A stretch of 64,000 nt of DNA from Centrapalus pauciflorus (Eukaryota > Streptophyta > Magnoliopsida > Asterales > Asteraceae). The position numbers and the translations under genes were made by a program. The notes under the pieces were generated by a model. The model ran no database searches. It had not been told where the DNA came from and was given only the letters and a program-made list of their open reading frames with translations. Position 1 is the first letter of the stretch, and each line of letters opens with the position of its first letter. Positions 1 through 14,151 of this stretch are shown here, one piece after another. The stretch covers positions 1 through 64,000 of the forward strand of contig JAANYP010007939.1 in the NCBI GenBank assembly GCA_020465985.1, given 5' to 3'.

Positions 1-3000
1 ATCACTATTCAAGTGACCATATAGTGGCATATGATTTAGTCACACAAAATGGCACTCAATGTGACTACTACGTATTAGATTTTTACATACTAACACACAC
101 TACACTTTAGCCACACATACTAACTTCTGTGACCATATAGTGTCTTCTTTTGGCTACACTAAAATCTTGTGTGACAAACTCGAGTTCATGATTTAGTCAC
201 ATAACAAATTAATTCATGTGACCATATACTGGAATATGATTTAGTCACCCAAATCATTATTCTAGTGACCATATAGGGGCATATGATTTAGTCACAAAAA
301 ATGGCACTCAATGTGACTACTACGTATTAGATTTTTACATTCTAACACACACTACACTTTAGCCACACATAGTAACTTATGTGACCATATAGTGTCTGCT
401 TTTGGCTACACTAAAATCTTGTGTGACAAACTCGAGTTCATGATTTAGTCACATAACAAATTACTTCATGTGTCCATATACTGGAATATGATTTAGTTAC
501 ACATACAATTACTTCATGTGACATTATACTGGAATATGATTTGGTCACCCAAATCACTATTCAAGTGACCATATAGTGGCATATGATTTAGTCACACAAA
601 ATGGCACTCAATGTGACTACTACGTATTAGATTTTTACATACTAACACACACTACACTTTAGCCACACATACTAACTTATGTGACCATATAGTGTCTTCT
701 TTTGGCACACTAAAATTTTGTGTGACAAACTCGAGTTCATGATTTAGTCACATAACAAATTACTTCATGTGACCATATACTGGAATATGATTTAGTGACA
801 CATACAATTACTTCATGTGACCATATAATGGAATATGATTTGGTCACCCAAATAATTATTCAAGTGACCATATAGTGGCATATGATTTAGTCACACAAAA
901 TGGCACTCAATGTGATTACTACGTATTAGATTTTTACATTCTAACACACAATACACTTTAGCCACACATACTAACTTATGTGACCATATAGTGTCTGCTT
1001 TTGGCTACACTAAAATCTTGTGTGACAAACTCGAGTCATGATTTAGCCACATAACAAATTACTTCATGTGACCATTTTCTGGAATATGATTTTCTCACAC
1101 ATACAATTACTTCATGTGACCATATACTGGAATATGATTTGGTCATCCAAATCATTATTCAAGTGACCATATAGTGGCATATGATTTAGTCACACAAAAT
1201 GGCACTCAATGTGATTACTACGTATTAGATTTTTACATTCTAACACACAATACACTTTAGCCGCACATACTAACTTATGTGACCATATAGTGTCTGCTTT
1301 TGGCTACACTAAAATCATGTGTGACAAACTCGAGTTCATGATTTAGTCACATAACAAATTACTTCATGTGACCATATGCTGGAATATAATTTAGTCACAC
1401 ATACAATTACTTCATGTGACCATATAATGGAATATGATTTGGTCACCAAAATCATTATTCAAGTGACCATATAGTAGCATATGATTTAGTCACACAAAAT
1501 TGCACTCAATGTGACTACTACGTATTAGATTTTTACATTCTAACACACACTACACTTTGGCCACAGACACTAACTTATGTTACCATATAGTGTCTGCTTT
1601 TGGCTACACTAAAATCTTGTGTGACAAACTCGAGTTCATGATTTAGCCACATAACAAATTACTTCATGTGACCATATACTGGAATATGATTTTCTTACAC
1701 ATACAATTACCTCCAGTGACCATATACTGGAATATGATTTGGTCATCCAAATCATTATTCAAGTGACCATATAGTGGCATATGATTTAGTCACTATAAAT
1801 GGCACTCAATGTGACTACTACGTATTAGATTTTTACATTCTAACACACAATACACTTTAGCCACACATACTAACATATGTGACCATATAGTGTCTGCTTT
1901 TGGCTACACTAAAATCATGTGTGACAAACTCGAGTTCATGATTTAGTCACATAACAAATTACTTCATGTGACCATATACTGGAATATGATTTAGTCACAC
2001 ATACAATTACTTCATGTGACCATATACTGGAATATGATTTGGTCACCCAAATCATTATTCAAGTGACCATATAGTGGCATATGATTTAGTCACACAAAAT
2101 GACACTCAATGTGAGTACTACGTATTAGATTTTTACTTTCTAACACACACTACACTTTAGCCACACATACTAACTTATGTGACCATATAGTGTCTTCTTT
2201 TGGCTACACTAAAATCTTTTGTGACAAACTCGAGTTCATGATTTAGTCACATAACAACTTACTTTATGTGACGATATACTGGAATATGATTTAGTCACAC
2301 ATACAATTACTTCATGTGACCATATACTAGTATATGATTTGGTCACCAAATCATTATTCAAGTGACCATATAGTGGCATATGATTTTGTCACAAGAAATG
2401 GCACTCAATGTGACTACTACGTATTAGATTTTTCCATTCTAACACACACTACACTATAGTCACACATACTAACTTATGTGACTGTATAGTGTCTGCTTTT
2501 GGCTACACTAAAATCTTGTGTGACAAACTCGAGTTCATGATTTAGTCACATAACAAATTACTTCATGTGACCATATACTGGAATATGATTTAGTTACACA
2601 TACAATTACTTCATGTGACATTATACTGGAATATGATTTGGTCACCCAAATCACTATTCAAGTGACCATATAGTGGCATATGATTTAGTCACACAAAATG
2701 GCACTCAATGTGACTACTACGTATTAGATTTTTACATACTAACACACACTACACTTTAGCCACACATACTAACTTCTGTGACCATATAGTGTCTTCTTTT
2801 GGCTACACTAAAATCTTGTGTGACAAACTCGAGTTCATGATTTAGTCACATAACAAATTAATTCATGTGACCATATACTGGAATATGATTTAGTCACCCA
2901 AATCATTATTCTAGTGACCATATAGGGGCATATGATTTAGTCACAAAAAATGGCACTCAATGTGACTACTACGTATTAGATTTTTACATTCTAACACACA

Positions 3001-6000
3001 CTACACTTTAGCCACACATAGTAACTTATGTGACCATATAGTGTCTGCTTTTGGCTACACTAAAATCTTGTGTGACAAACTCGAGTTCATGATTTAGTCA
3101 CATAACAAATTACTTCATGTGTCCATATACTGGAATATGATTTAGTTACACATACAATTACTTCATGTGACATTATACTGGAATATGATTTGGTCACCCA
3201 AATCACTATTCAAGTGACCATATAGTGGCATATGATTTAGTCACACAAAATGGCACTCAATGTGACTACTACGTATTAGATTTTTACATACTAACACACA
3301 CTACACTTTAGCCACACATACTAACTTATGTGACCATATAGTGTCTTCTTTTGGCTACACTAAAATCTTGTGTGGCAAACTCGAGTTCATGATTTAGTCA
3401 CATAACAAATTACTTCATGTGACCATATACTGGAATATGATTTAGTCACACATACAATTACTTCATGTGACCATATACTGGAATATGATTTGGTCACCCA
3501 AATTATTATTCAAGTGACCATATAGTGGCATATGATTTAGTCACACAAAATGGCACTCAATGTGACTACTACGTATTAGATTTTTACATTCTAACACACA
3601 CTACACTTTAGCCACACATACTAACTTATGTGACCATATAGTGTCTTCTTTTGGCTACACTAAAATCTTGTGTGACAAACTCGAGTTCATGATTTAGTCA
3701 CATAACAACTTACTTCAGGTGACCATATACTGGAATATGATTTAGTCACACATACAATTTCTTCATGTGACCATATACTAGAATATGATTTGGTCACCAA
3801 ATCATTATTCAAGTGACCTTATAGTGGCATATGATTTTGTCACAAGAAATGGCACTCAATGTGACTACTACGTATTAGATTTTTACATTCTAACACACAC
3901 TACACTATAGCCACACATGCTAAATTATGTGACTGTATAGTGTCTGCTTTTGGTTACACTAAAATCTTGTGTGACAAACTCGAGTTCATGATTTAGTCAC
4001 ATAACAAATTACTTCATGTGACCATATACTGGAATATGATTTAGTTACACATACAATTACTTAATGTGACATTATACTGGAATATGATTTGGTCACCCAA
4101 ATCACTATTCAAGTGACCATATAGTGGCATAAGATTTCGTCACACAAAATGGCACTCAATGTGACTACTACGTATTAGATTTTTACATACTAACACACAC
4201 TACACTTTAGCCACACATACTAACTTATGTGACCATATAGTGTCTTCTTTTGGCAAACTAAAATCTTGTGTGAGAAACTCGAGTTCATGATTTAGTCACA
4301 TAACAAATTACTTCATGTGACCATATACTGGAATATGATTTAGTCACACATACAATTACTTCATGTGACCATATAATGGAATATGATTTGGTCACCCAAA
4401 TAATTATTGAAGTGACCATATAGTGGCATATGATTTAGTCACACAAAATGGCACTCAATGTGACTACTACGTATTAGATTTTTACATTCTAACACACACT
4501 ACCCTTTAGCCACACATACTAACTTATGTGACCATATAGTGTCTGCTTTCGGCTACACTAAAATCTTATGTGACAAACTCGAGTTCATGATTTAGTCACA
4601 TAACAAATTACTTGATGTGACCATATACTGGAATATGATTTAGTCACACATACAATTACTTCATGTGACCATATACTGGAATATGATTTGGTCACCCAAA
4701 TCATTATTCAAGTGACCATATAGTGGCATATGATTAGTTCACAAAATGGCACTCAATGTGACTACTACGTATTAGATTTTTACATTGTAACACACACTAC
4801 ACTTTAGCCACTCATACTAACTTATGTGACCATATAGTGTCTACTTTTGGCTACACTAAAATCTTGTGTGACAAACTCGAGTTCATGATTTAGTCACATA
4901 ACAAATCACTTCATGTGACCATATACTGGAATATGATTTAGTCACACATACAATTTCTTCATGTGACCATATACTAGAATATGATTTGGTCACCAAATCA
5001 TTATTCAAGTGACCATATAGTGGCATATGATTTTGTCACAAGAAATGGCACTCAATGTGACTACTACGTATTAGATTTTTACATTCTAACACACACTACA
5101 CTATAGCCACACATACTAACTTATGTGACTGTATAGTGTCTGCTTTTGGCTACACTAAAATCTTGTGTGACAAACTCGAGTTCATGATTTAGTCACATAA
5201 CAAATTACTTCATGTGACCATATACTGGAATATGATTTAGTTACACATACAATTACTTCATGTGACATTATACTGGAATATGATTTGGTCACCCAAATCA
5301 CTATTCAAGTGACCATATAGTGGCATATGATTTAGTCACACAAAATGGCACTCAATGTGACTACTACGTATTTAGATTTTTACATACTAACACACACTAC
5401 ACTTTAGCCACACATACTAACTTATGTGACCATATAGTGTCTTCTTTTGGCTACACTAAAATCTTGTGTGACAAACTCGAGTTCATGATTTAGTCACATA
5501 ACAAATTACTTCATGTGACCATATACTGGAATATGATTTAGTAACCAACAATTATTCATGTGACCATATAACAAGGCATATGGTGGCATATTGATTTAGT
5601 CACAACAAAATGGCACTCAATGTGACTACTACGTATTAGATTTTTACATTCTAACACACACTACACTTTAGCCACACATACTAACTTATGTGACCATATA
5701 GTGTCTGCTTTGGCTACACTAAAATCTTGTGTGACAAACTCGAGTTCATTGATTTAGTCACATAACAAATTACTTCATGTGACCATATACTGGAATATGA
5801 TTTAGTCACACATACAATTACTTCATGTGACCATATACTGGAATATGATTTGGTCACCCAAATCATTATTCAAGTGACCATATAGTGGCATATGATTAGT
5901 CACAAAATGGCACTCAATGTGACTACTACGTATTAGATTTTTACATTGTAACTACACTTTAGCACTCATACTAACTTATGTGACCATATAGTGTCTGGCT

Positions 6001-9000
6001 ACACTAAAATCTTGACAAACTTTATTTAGTCACATAACAACTACTTCATGTGACCATATACTGGAATATGATTTAGTCACACATACAATTTCTTCATGTG
6101 ACCATATACTAGAATATGATTTGGTCACCAAATCATTATTCAAGTGACCATATAGTGGCATATGATTTTGTCACAAGAAATGGCACTCAATGTGACTACT
6201 ACGTATTAGATTTTTACATTCTAACACACACTACACTATAGCCACACATACTAACTTATGTGACTGTATAGTGTCTGCTTTTGGCTACACTAAAATCTTG
6301 TGTGACAAACTCGAGTTCATGGTTTAGTCACATAACAAATTACTTCATGTGACCATATACTGGAACATATTACTTCATGTGACCATATACTGGAATATGA
6401 TTTAGTTACACATACAATTACTTCATGTGACATTATACTGGAATATGATTTGGTCACCCAAATCACTATTCAAGTGACCATATAGTGGCATAAGATTTAG
6501 TCACACAAAATGGCACTCAATGTGACTACTACGTATTAGATTTTTACATACTAACACACACTACACTTTAGCCACACATACTAACTTATGTGACCATATA
6601 GTGTCTTCTTTTGGCACACTAAAATCTTGTGTGACAAACTCGAGTTCATGATTTAGTCACATAACAAATTACTTCATGTGACCATATACTGGAATATGAT
6701 TTAGTCACACATACAATTACTTCATGTGACCATATAATGGAATATGATTTGGTCACCCAAACAATTATTCAAGTGACCATATAGTGGCATATGATTTAGT
6801 CACACAAAATGGCACTCAATGTGACTACTACGTATTAGATTTTTACATTCTAACACACACTACCCTTTAGCCACACATACTAACTTATGTGACCATATAG
6901 TGTCTGCTTTCGGCTACACTAAAATCTTATGTGACAAACTCGAGTTCATGATTTAGTCACATAACAAATTACTTGATGTGACCATATACTGGAATATGAT
7001 TTAGTCACACATACAATTACTTCATGTGACCATATACTGGAATATGATTTGGTCACCCAAATCATTATTCAAGTGACCATATAGTGGCATATGATTAGTT
7101 CACAAAATGGCACTCAATGTGACTACTACGTATTAGATTTTTACATTGTAACACACACTACACTTTAGCCACTCATACTAACTTATGTGACCATATAGTG
7201 TCTACTTTTGGCTACACTAAAATCTTGTGTGACAAACTCGAGTTCATGATTTAGTCACATAACAAATTACTTCAAGTGACCATATACTGGAATATGATTT
7301 AATCACACATACAATTACTTCATGTGACCATATATTGAAATATGATTTGTTCACCCAAATCATTATTCAAGTGACCATATAGTGGCATATGATTTTGTCA
7401 CAAGAAATGGAACTCAATGTGACTACTACGTATTAGATTTTTACATTCTAACACACACTACACTATAGCCACACATAGTAACTTATGTGACCATATAGTG
7501 TGTGCTTTTGGCTACACTAAAATCTTGTGTGACAAACTCGAGTTCATGATTTAGTCACATAACAAATTACTTCATGTGACCATATACTGGAATATGATTT
7601 AGTTACACATACAATTACTTCATGTGACATTATACTGGAATATGATTTGGTCACCCAAATCACTATTCAAGTGACCATATAGTGGCATAAGATTTCGTCA
7701 CACAAAATGGCACTCAATGTGACTACTACGTATTAGATTTTTACATACTAACACACACTACACTTTAGCCACACATACTAACTTATGTGACCATATAGTG
7801 TCTTCTTTTGGCAAACTAAAATCTTGTGTGACAAACTCGAGTTCATGATTTAGTCACATAACAAATTACTTCATGTGACCATATACTGGAATATGATTTA
7901 GTCACACATACAATTACTTCATGTGACCATATAATGGAATATGATTTGGTCACCCAAATAATTATTGAAGTGACCATATAGTGGCATATGATTTAGTCAC
8001 ACAAAATGGCACTCAATGTGACTACTACGTATTAGATTTTTACATTCTAACACACACTACCCTTTAGCCACACATACTAACTTATGTGACCATATAGTGT
8101 CTGCTTTCGGCTACACTAAAATCTTATGTGACAAACTCGAGTTCATGATTTAGTCACATAACAAATTACTTGATGTGACCATATACTGGAATATGATTTA
8201 GTCACACATACAATTACTTCATGTGACCATATACTGGAATATGATTTGGTCACCCAAATCATTATTCAAGTGACCATATAGTGGCATATGATTAGTTCAC
8301 AAAATGGCACTCAATGTGACTACTACGTATTAGATTTTTACATTGTAACACACACTACACTTTAGCCACTCATACTAACTTATGTGACCATATAGTGTCT
8401 ACTTTTGGCTACACTAAAATCTTGTGTGACAAACTCGAGTTCATGATTTAGTCACATAACAACTCACTTCATGTGACCATATACTGGAATATGATTTAGT
8501 CACACATACAATTTCTTCATGTGACCATATACTAGAATATGATTTGGTCACCAAATCATTATTCAAGTGACCATATAGTGGCATATGATTTTGTCACAAG
8601 AAATGGCACTCAATTTGACTACTACGTATTAGATTTTTACATTCTAACACACACTACACTATAGCCACACATACTAACTTATGTGACTGTATAGTGTCTG
8701 CTTTTGGCTACACTAAAATCTTGTGTGACAAACTCGAGTTCATGATTTAGTCACATAACAAATTACTTCATGTGACCATATACTGGAATATGATTTAGTC
8801 ACACATACAATTACTTCATGTGACCATATAATGGAATATGATTTGGTCACCCAAATAATTATTCAAGTGACCATTTAGTGGCATATGATTTAGTCACACA
8901 AAATGGCACTCAATGTGACTACTACGTATTAGATTTTTACATTCTAACACACACTACCCTTTAGCCACACATACTAACTTATGTGACCATATAGTGTCTG

Positions 9001-10517
9001 CTTTCGGCTACACTAAAATCTTATGTGACAAACTCAAGTTCATGATTAAGTCACATAACAAATTACTTGATGTGACCATATACTGGAATATGATTTAGTC
9101 ACACATACAATTACTTCATGTGACCATATACTGGAATATGATTTTGTCACCCAAATCATTATTCAAGTGACCATATAGTGGCATATGATTAGTTCACAAA
9201 ATGGCACTCAATGTGACTACTACGTATTAGATTTTTAAATTGTAACACACACTACACTTTAGCCACTCATACTAACTTATGTGACCATATAGTGTGTGGT
9301 TTTGGCTACACTAAAATCTTGTGTGACAAACTCGAGTTCATGATTTAGTCACATAACGAATTACTTCATGTGACCATATACTGGAATATGATTTAGTGAC
9401 ACATACAATTACTTCATGTGACCATATAATGGAATATGATTTGGTCACCCAAATAATTATTCAAGTGACCATATAGTGGCATATGATTTAGTCACACAAA
9501 ATGGCACTCAATGTGACTACTACGTATTAGATTTTTACATTCTAACACACACTACCCTTTAGCCACACATACTAACTTATGTGACCATATAGTGTCTTCT
9601 TTTGGCTACACTAAAATCTTGTGTGACAAACTCGAGTTCATGATTTAGTCACATAACAACTTACTTCATGTGACCATATACTGGAATATGATTTAGTCAC
9701 ACATACAATTTCTTCATGTGACCATATACTAGAATATGATTTGGTCACCAAATCATTATTCAAGTGACCATATAGTGGCATATGATTTTGTCACAAGAAA
9801 TGGCACTCAATGTGACTACTACGTATTGGATTTTTACATTCTAACACACACTACACTATACCCACACATACTAACTTATGTGACTGTATAGTGTCTGCTT
9901 TTGGCTACACTAATATCTTGTGTGACAAACTCGAGTTCATGGTTTAGTCACATAACAAATTACTTCATGTGACCATATACTGGAATATGAATTAGTTACA
10001 CATACAATTACTTCATGTGACATTATACTGGAATATGATTTGGTCACCCAAATCACTATTCAAGTGACCATATAGTGGCATAAGATTTAGTCACACAAAA
10101 TGGCACTCAATGTGACTACTACGTATTGGATTTTTACATTCTAACACACACTACACTATACCCACACATACTAACTTATGTGACTGTATAGTGTCTGCTT
10201 TTGGCTACACTAATATCTTGTGTGACAAACTCGAGTTCATGGTTTAGTCACATAACAAATTACTTCATGTGACCATATACTGGAATATGAATTAGTTACA
10301 CATACAATTACTTCATGTGACATTATACTGGAATATGATTTGGTCACCCAAATCACTATTCAAGTGACCATATAGTGGCATAAGATTTAGTCACACAAAA
10401 TGGCACTCAATGTGACCACTACGTATTAGATTTTTACATACTAACACACACTACACTTTAGCCACACATACTAACTTATGTGACCATATAGTGTCTTCTT
10501 TTGGCACACTAAAATCT
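1..10517. repeat. Satellite array, left arm (about 300 bp unit)
   Basis: Tandem array that starts before the window. The landmark GTGACTACTACGTATTAG recurs at about 61, 313, 613, 912, 1211, 1511, 1811, 2111, 2410, 2710 and on, so the unit is 299-300 bp, with occasional 252 bp units lacking one 48 bp sub-repeat. Each unit holds three good copies and two interrupted ones of a roughly 31 bp dyad: GTGAC, CATAT, spacer, ATATG, spacer, GTCAC. Most units keep a CTCGAG and a TACGTA site. No coding capacity is seen. Variant units recur in blocks (higher-order structure). Such arrays are usually heterochromatic, but nothing in the sequence shows a centromeric role. Confidence 0.97.
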
Positions 10518-11351
10518 GTCGTTACAATGTAGTTGTGGTTATTGTTGCCAGGATTTCGTAGCTAAGCCTGGGACTTGTAGAGACTGTTGTTGATAGCGAG
10601 ACTGTAGTCGTGCTCCAGGTGAGTTACTTACTTTTAGCAAATGTATTGTTGTTGATTACTGAGTTTTCAAAGAGGTACGTTGTTTATTATTCGGGTCCAG
10701 TGTGGACTCCTTTCATATGTTGATACTTGTTAGCACAGATCAGAGTTCGTGGATCACGCGTATAGTCATTGATACGCAGAGTAGAGGCCTGTTGGGTCAT
10801 TCCTAACTCAGTGGACCTGACAACCCACTACTTTGTGGAGTGGGCTATGCAGGCTGTGCCGGGTCGCTCCCGATGAGGCGTCGGGTCGTTGATGCCGGCC
10901 GCATGTAGAGTTGTTTACCAGTTGTTACGTTGTGCTAACTGTTTTATAAACTGTTTTAAAGTTGTTTATAGTAACTCACCAGCTTTCCGCTGACTGTTGT
11001 TTCAACTGTGGATCTCAGGTGCGAGGACTGAGGCTAGGGATATAGCGGGCAATAGCCGAGACCCGCCACGTGGGCAGTAGTTAGTGACTACTTTCGTAAG
11101 TATGTAAGTAGTCTTGATGTTTTGTGGTTCGGCTTATTAGCCAGTGACTCTTTGGATGACTGTAACATTTACTCACGTTGTGGTTGACTGACCTTATTTA
11201 CGGGGGTTGGTTCCCGTCTTGTTGTTACTTTTTGCTTGATAGATGATGCTTAGTAGTTAATTAGCTGTTTACCCTTGAGGATATTGTCTATGATTGGATG
11301 ACGTGGACTATAAGTCCTATGTGGCATTAGTCGTAAAAGTAGGGTGTTACA
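10518..11351 (+). repeat. Truncated 5' LTR of gypsy element A
   Basis: Matches 15027-15860 base for base in length (834 bp) with about eight substitutions and no indels by eye, ending in GGGTGTTACA. The left edge joins directly to satellite at AAAATCT/GTCGTT. The U3 part and TATA region present in the other LTR are missing. A weak primer-site candidate (TGATACTTAAGCT, compare TGGTATCAGAGCT) lies at 11359-11371. Confidence 0.93.
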
Positions 11352-11479
11352 GCTTTAGTGATACTTAAGCTTAAACCAGTGACTAGATCCTTGGGCCTGA
11401 TCTTTGATGAGTAGGTCTAAGAATTGTAGAATTATATTATTGTCATTATAGTAATATTGTTATATTATGCAGAGATCTT

Positions 11480-12958
11480 ATGGCAGACGAGCAGAGACCC
11501 GAGGGTCCCACCGGGGGACGAGTATCCGATGAGGAGTTTGCCCGACGACTACAGGAGGCCTACGAGAAGGGCCGTGCTGAGGGTATTCAGTCCCAGACCC
11601 AGAGTACAGGCGGGGGCAGAGATTCAGGGACTGGACCGTCGCGAGGGGCGGGCAAGGGATGCAAGTATAAGGAATTCCTTGCTGCACACCCGCCAGAGTA
11701 TCATGGCGAGCCTGGGGCCGTAAAGGCCATGTATTGGTTGCAGGATATGAAGATGGGCTTCCGTATTACAGGATGCCACCCGGATCAGATGACGACATTC
11801 GCTAGTGCCCAGTTGCGGACTAGTGCTCAGCAGTGGTGGCGGACTATTAGAGATATGATGGGAGATGGGCCAGCATATGAGATGACGTGGAGTCAGTTTA
11901 GGGCTCGTTTCGAGGAGCAGTATTGTCCCGAGGACCGCAGGGCTCAGCTGGAGATTGATTTTTTGACGTTATTCCAGGGACAGCGATCGGTTGATGAGTA
12001 CGAGAAGATTTTCGTCGATTTGAGTTTGTTTGCGCCTATTCAGATTAGTACAGAGTCTCGGAAGATCAATAGATTCTTGATGGGCTTGCGTAAGGAGATC
12101 CGGGAGTTTATTGATACCGGTTACATTCCGACTTATGCCAGGGCAGTCGAGTTGGCCCGTAGACGAGAGAGTGAGTTATCGCGTAGGGATCCGGTAGTGG
12201 AGCAGCCACGATTGGTTCAGTCAGCCGGACATGTTGGAGGATCTGACCGGGACAGAGGCAGGGATAGAGATAGTCGTTATAGTCAGTTCCAGTCGAGGAG
12301 TGATGATCGTCGGCGCACTGAGTCCGAGGGAGGAGACAGGCACCGAGATAGGTCTTCTCAGAGATCTGATCATAGGCCCGATGAAAAGGGCAGTCGCTTT
12401 AGTGAGTCTGAGCAGAGAGGAGGAGCATCGAGTTCTGAGCCTGTCTCGGGAGAGAGGTGGTGTAGGAGATGTCGTCAGAGGCATACCGGAGAGTGTGACC
12501 CCCGGTATGTACGTTGTTTTCGCTGTGGCCAGGCTGGCCACACTCAGTCAGGTTGTAATTCTAGAGACCCGCTGTGTTTTAATTGTGGGCGGGCTGGACA
12601 TCAGGCACGAGATTGTACAACTCCGAGACAAGGGGACCATAGGCAGGGGGAATCGAGGCCACCTGCACAGGGCCAGAGTTTTGCGAGTTCGTCTACACAT
12701 AGAGATGCAGTCCCGCCAGCCAGAGGTCGCGCCTACCAGTTGACAGCAGAGGAGACTCGGGAGACAGTTGATGTAGTTTCTGGTACGTTTATGTTTAATG
12801 GTTATAGTATCCGAGTTTTGGTTGGTTCTGAGACAGGGTGTTCCTTCATACCTTTTATTTTATTATCCATTTTTGCTTCATTCGTTGAGTTATTAGATTT
12901 ATTGTTCACGGAGTCAGTCGGTGGTAGTATCTTTGTAGCTAGATCGGTAGACGCTTAG
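11480..12958 (+). CDS. Gag polyprotein with start of protease, Ty3/gypsy element A
   Basis: 492-residue open frame starting at the ATG at 11480, about 130 bp after the 5' LTR. Residues about 70-240 form a retrotransposon Gag domain (GEPGAVKAMYWL, then a QQWWRTI block, then SVDEYEKIF). An Arg/Ser/Asp-rich stretch follows. Two CCHC zinc knuckles lie at about residues 355-385 (CFRCGQAGHTQSGC and CFNCGRAGHQARDC), which bind the element's RNA in virus-like particles. The protease begins near residue 440, but its catalytic Asp-Ser/Thr-Gly is replaced (VLVGSETGCSFI), so a working enzyme is not expected. After about residue 460 the frame reads unrelated sequence to the stop. It could at most give a Gag-only product, and the upstream LTR has lost its promoter. 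Confidence 0.88.
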   Translation: MADEQRPEGPTGGRVSDEEFARRLQEAYEKGRAEGIQSQTQSTGGGRDSGTGPSRGAGKGCKYKEFLAAHPPEYHGEPGAVKAMYWLQDMKMGFRITGCHPDQMTTFASAQLRTSAQQWWRTIRDMMGDGPAYEMTWSQFRARFEEQYCPEDRRAQLEIDFLTLFQGQRSVDEYEKIFVDLSLFAPIQISTESRKINRFLMGLRKEIREFIDTGYIPTYARAVELARRRESELSRRDPVVEQPRLVQSAGHVGGSDRDRGRDRDSRYSQFQSRSDDRRRTESEGGDRHRDRSSQRSDHRPDEKGSRFSESEQRGGASSSEPVSGERWCRRCRQRHTGECDPRYVRCFRCGQAGHTQSGCNSRDPLCFNCGRAGHQARDCTTPRQGDHRQGESRPPAQGQSFASSSTHRDAVPPARGRAYQLTAEETRETVDVVSGTFMFNGYSIRVLVGSETGCSFIPFILLSIFASFVELLDLLFTESVGGSIFVARSVDA

Positions 12959-14138
12959 TAAGAGTTAAAGATAAATGGTCATTCGTATAAAGTTGCTCTG
13001 TTGCCTATAGAGATTAGTAGTTGTAACGCCTTGATAAGTAGAGACTGGTTAGCTGTCCAGTATGTTGATGTTGTTTGTTCTAAAGTGATTAGTTGTTTAT
13101 CAATTTCGAGGCTATGTTTTTATGGTGTACGGAGAGTGTAGTAGACACAGTGTCAGTCCCTTTTCGGTAGTTCGGGCACGTTGTCATTTGATCAAAGGTT
13201 GTCCTTTCGTCCTATCATGTGCAGTTGATGTGAGCGAGGAAAGAAGAATTTAGAGACGGTTGATGTTGTTTCTGAATTCCTGATGTATCTCCCAAGAAGT
13301 ATCCGAGTTGTCATTAGATTGACAAGTAGAATCCCGTGTTGAGTTGGTGTCAAGTGTTACTACGTGTGTACCTTATTGACCGACCCTAGCAAGATGAGAG
13401 GGCTGGTGAGTCGACTTCAAGAGTTGATAGACCGCTGGTTTAGTTGCCTAGTTCGTCACCGTAAAGTGGAGTCCAGTTTTGAGACATGTCGTTAGCGGTG
13501 GAGGTATTCCGGTAAACCCCGTTAAATTAGAGGCTGTTAACGGTAATGAGAGGTGAGGAAGGTAGTAAGTATTCGCTGTAACCTAAAAGTAGTAGACTAT
13601 TACCGTCGATCCAATCAAGACCCTGCGTTGATTGTTGCACCGTTGACTTATTGACTTGTCAAACAGAGTACTTTAGTGGTAAGAGAGATGCTCATTTGTT
13701 TCAGTTGAGATTGTTATCTAGCATATGGGGTGGAAGTAGGAGGGTGAGAGATTACAAGTCATGAGATTGCTTAGCGGACCAGTGAGCAGATAGTCGTAGT
13801 CATAGGGAGTCCGAAGGTAGCCCGGAGCCGATGGGAGTAATCTGCCGATGAGAGGACCAAGAAGCTAGAGCTTGGCATAGACGAGCAAGTGTTACAGATG
13901 TTTGGCCCTACGCGAAGCAACGATTACTATAACAGAGATTGAGGTTTATGAGCAATCGAAATATGTGAATCCTCCTGAGACCATTGTAGACCGCAAGATG
14001 AAGAAATTACGGAAAGATGAGATTCCCCTTGGTGTCAAATGAGAACTCTGGTGATATCAGGGAGTCCGAGGCTGGTGTGTGGTAGCGTTATCCCAATCTA
14101 GTTGCCTGAGTCGAGATCCCGAGGACGGGATCAGTTCT
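12959..14138 (+). pseudogene. Decayed pol remains of gypsy element A
   Basis: No long frame is open. Traces remain: near 13020-13095 a protease-to-RT linker resembling the usual D-W-L motif region (SRDWLAVQYVDVV), and near 13990-14100 the integrase C-terminus (KMKKLRKDEIPL followed by a Trp-rich stretch). RT, RNase H and the integrase core, normally about 2.5 kb, are absent. The element is therefore a deletion derivative dependent on others, or dead. Confidence 0.75.
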
Positions 14139-14150
14139 AGAGGGGAGGAT
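14139..14150 (+). other. Polypurine tract of gypsy element A
   Basis: AGAGGGGAGGAT directly before the LTR start TGTAACACCC at 14152. This is the usual plus-strand priming site of LTR retrotransposons. Confidence 0.85.
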
Positions 14151-14151
14151 T

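Noticed and set aside
10617..11020. An intron in the LTR of element A (CAGGTGAGT to GATCTCAG)
   Set aside because: The donor is good, but there is no coding context and no second family copy to support it, so it is left unlisted.
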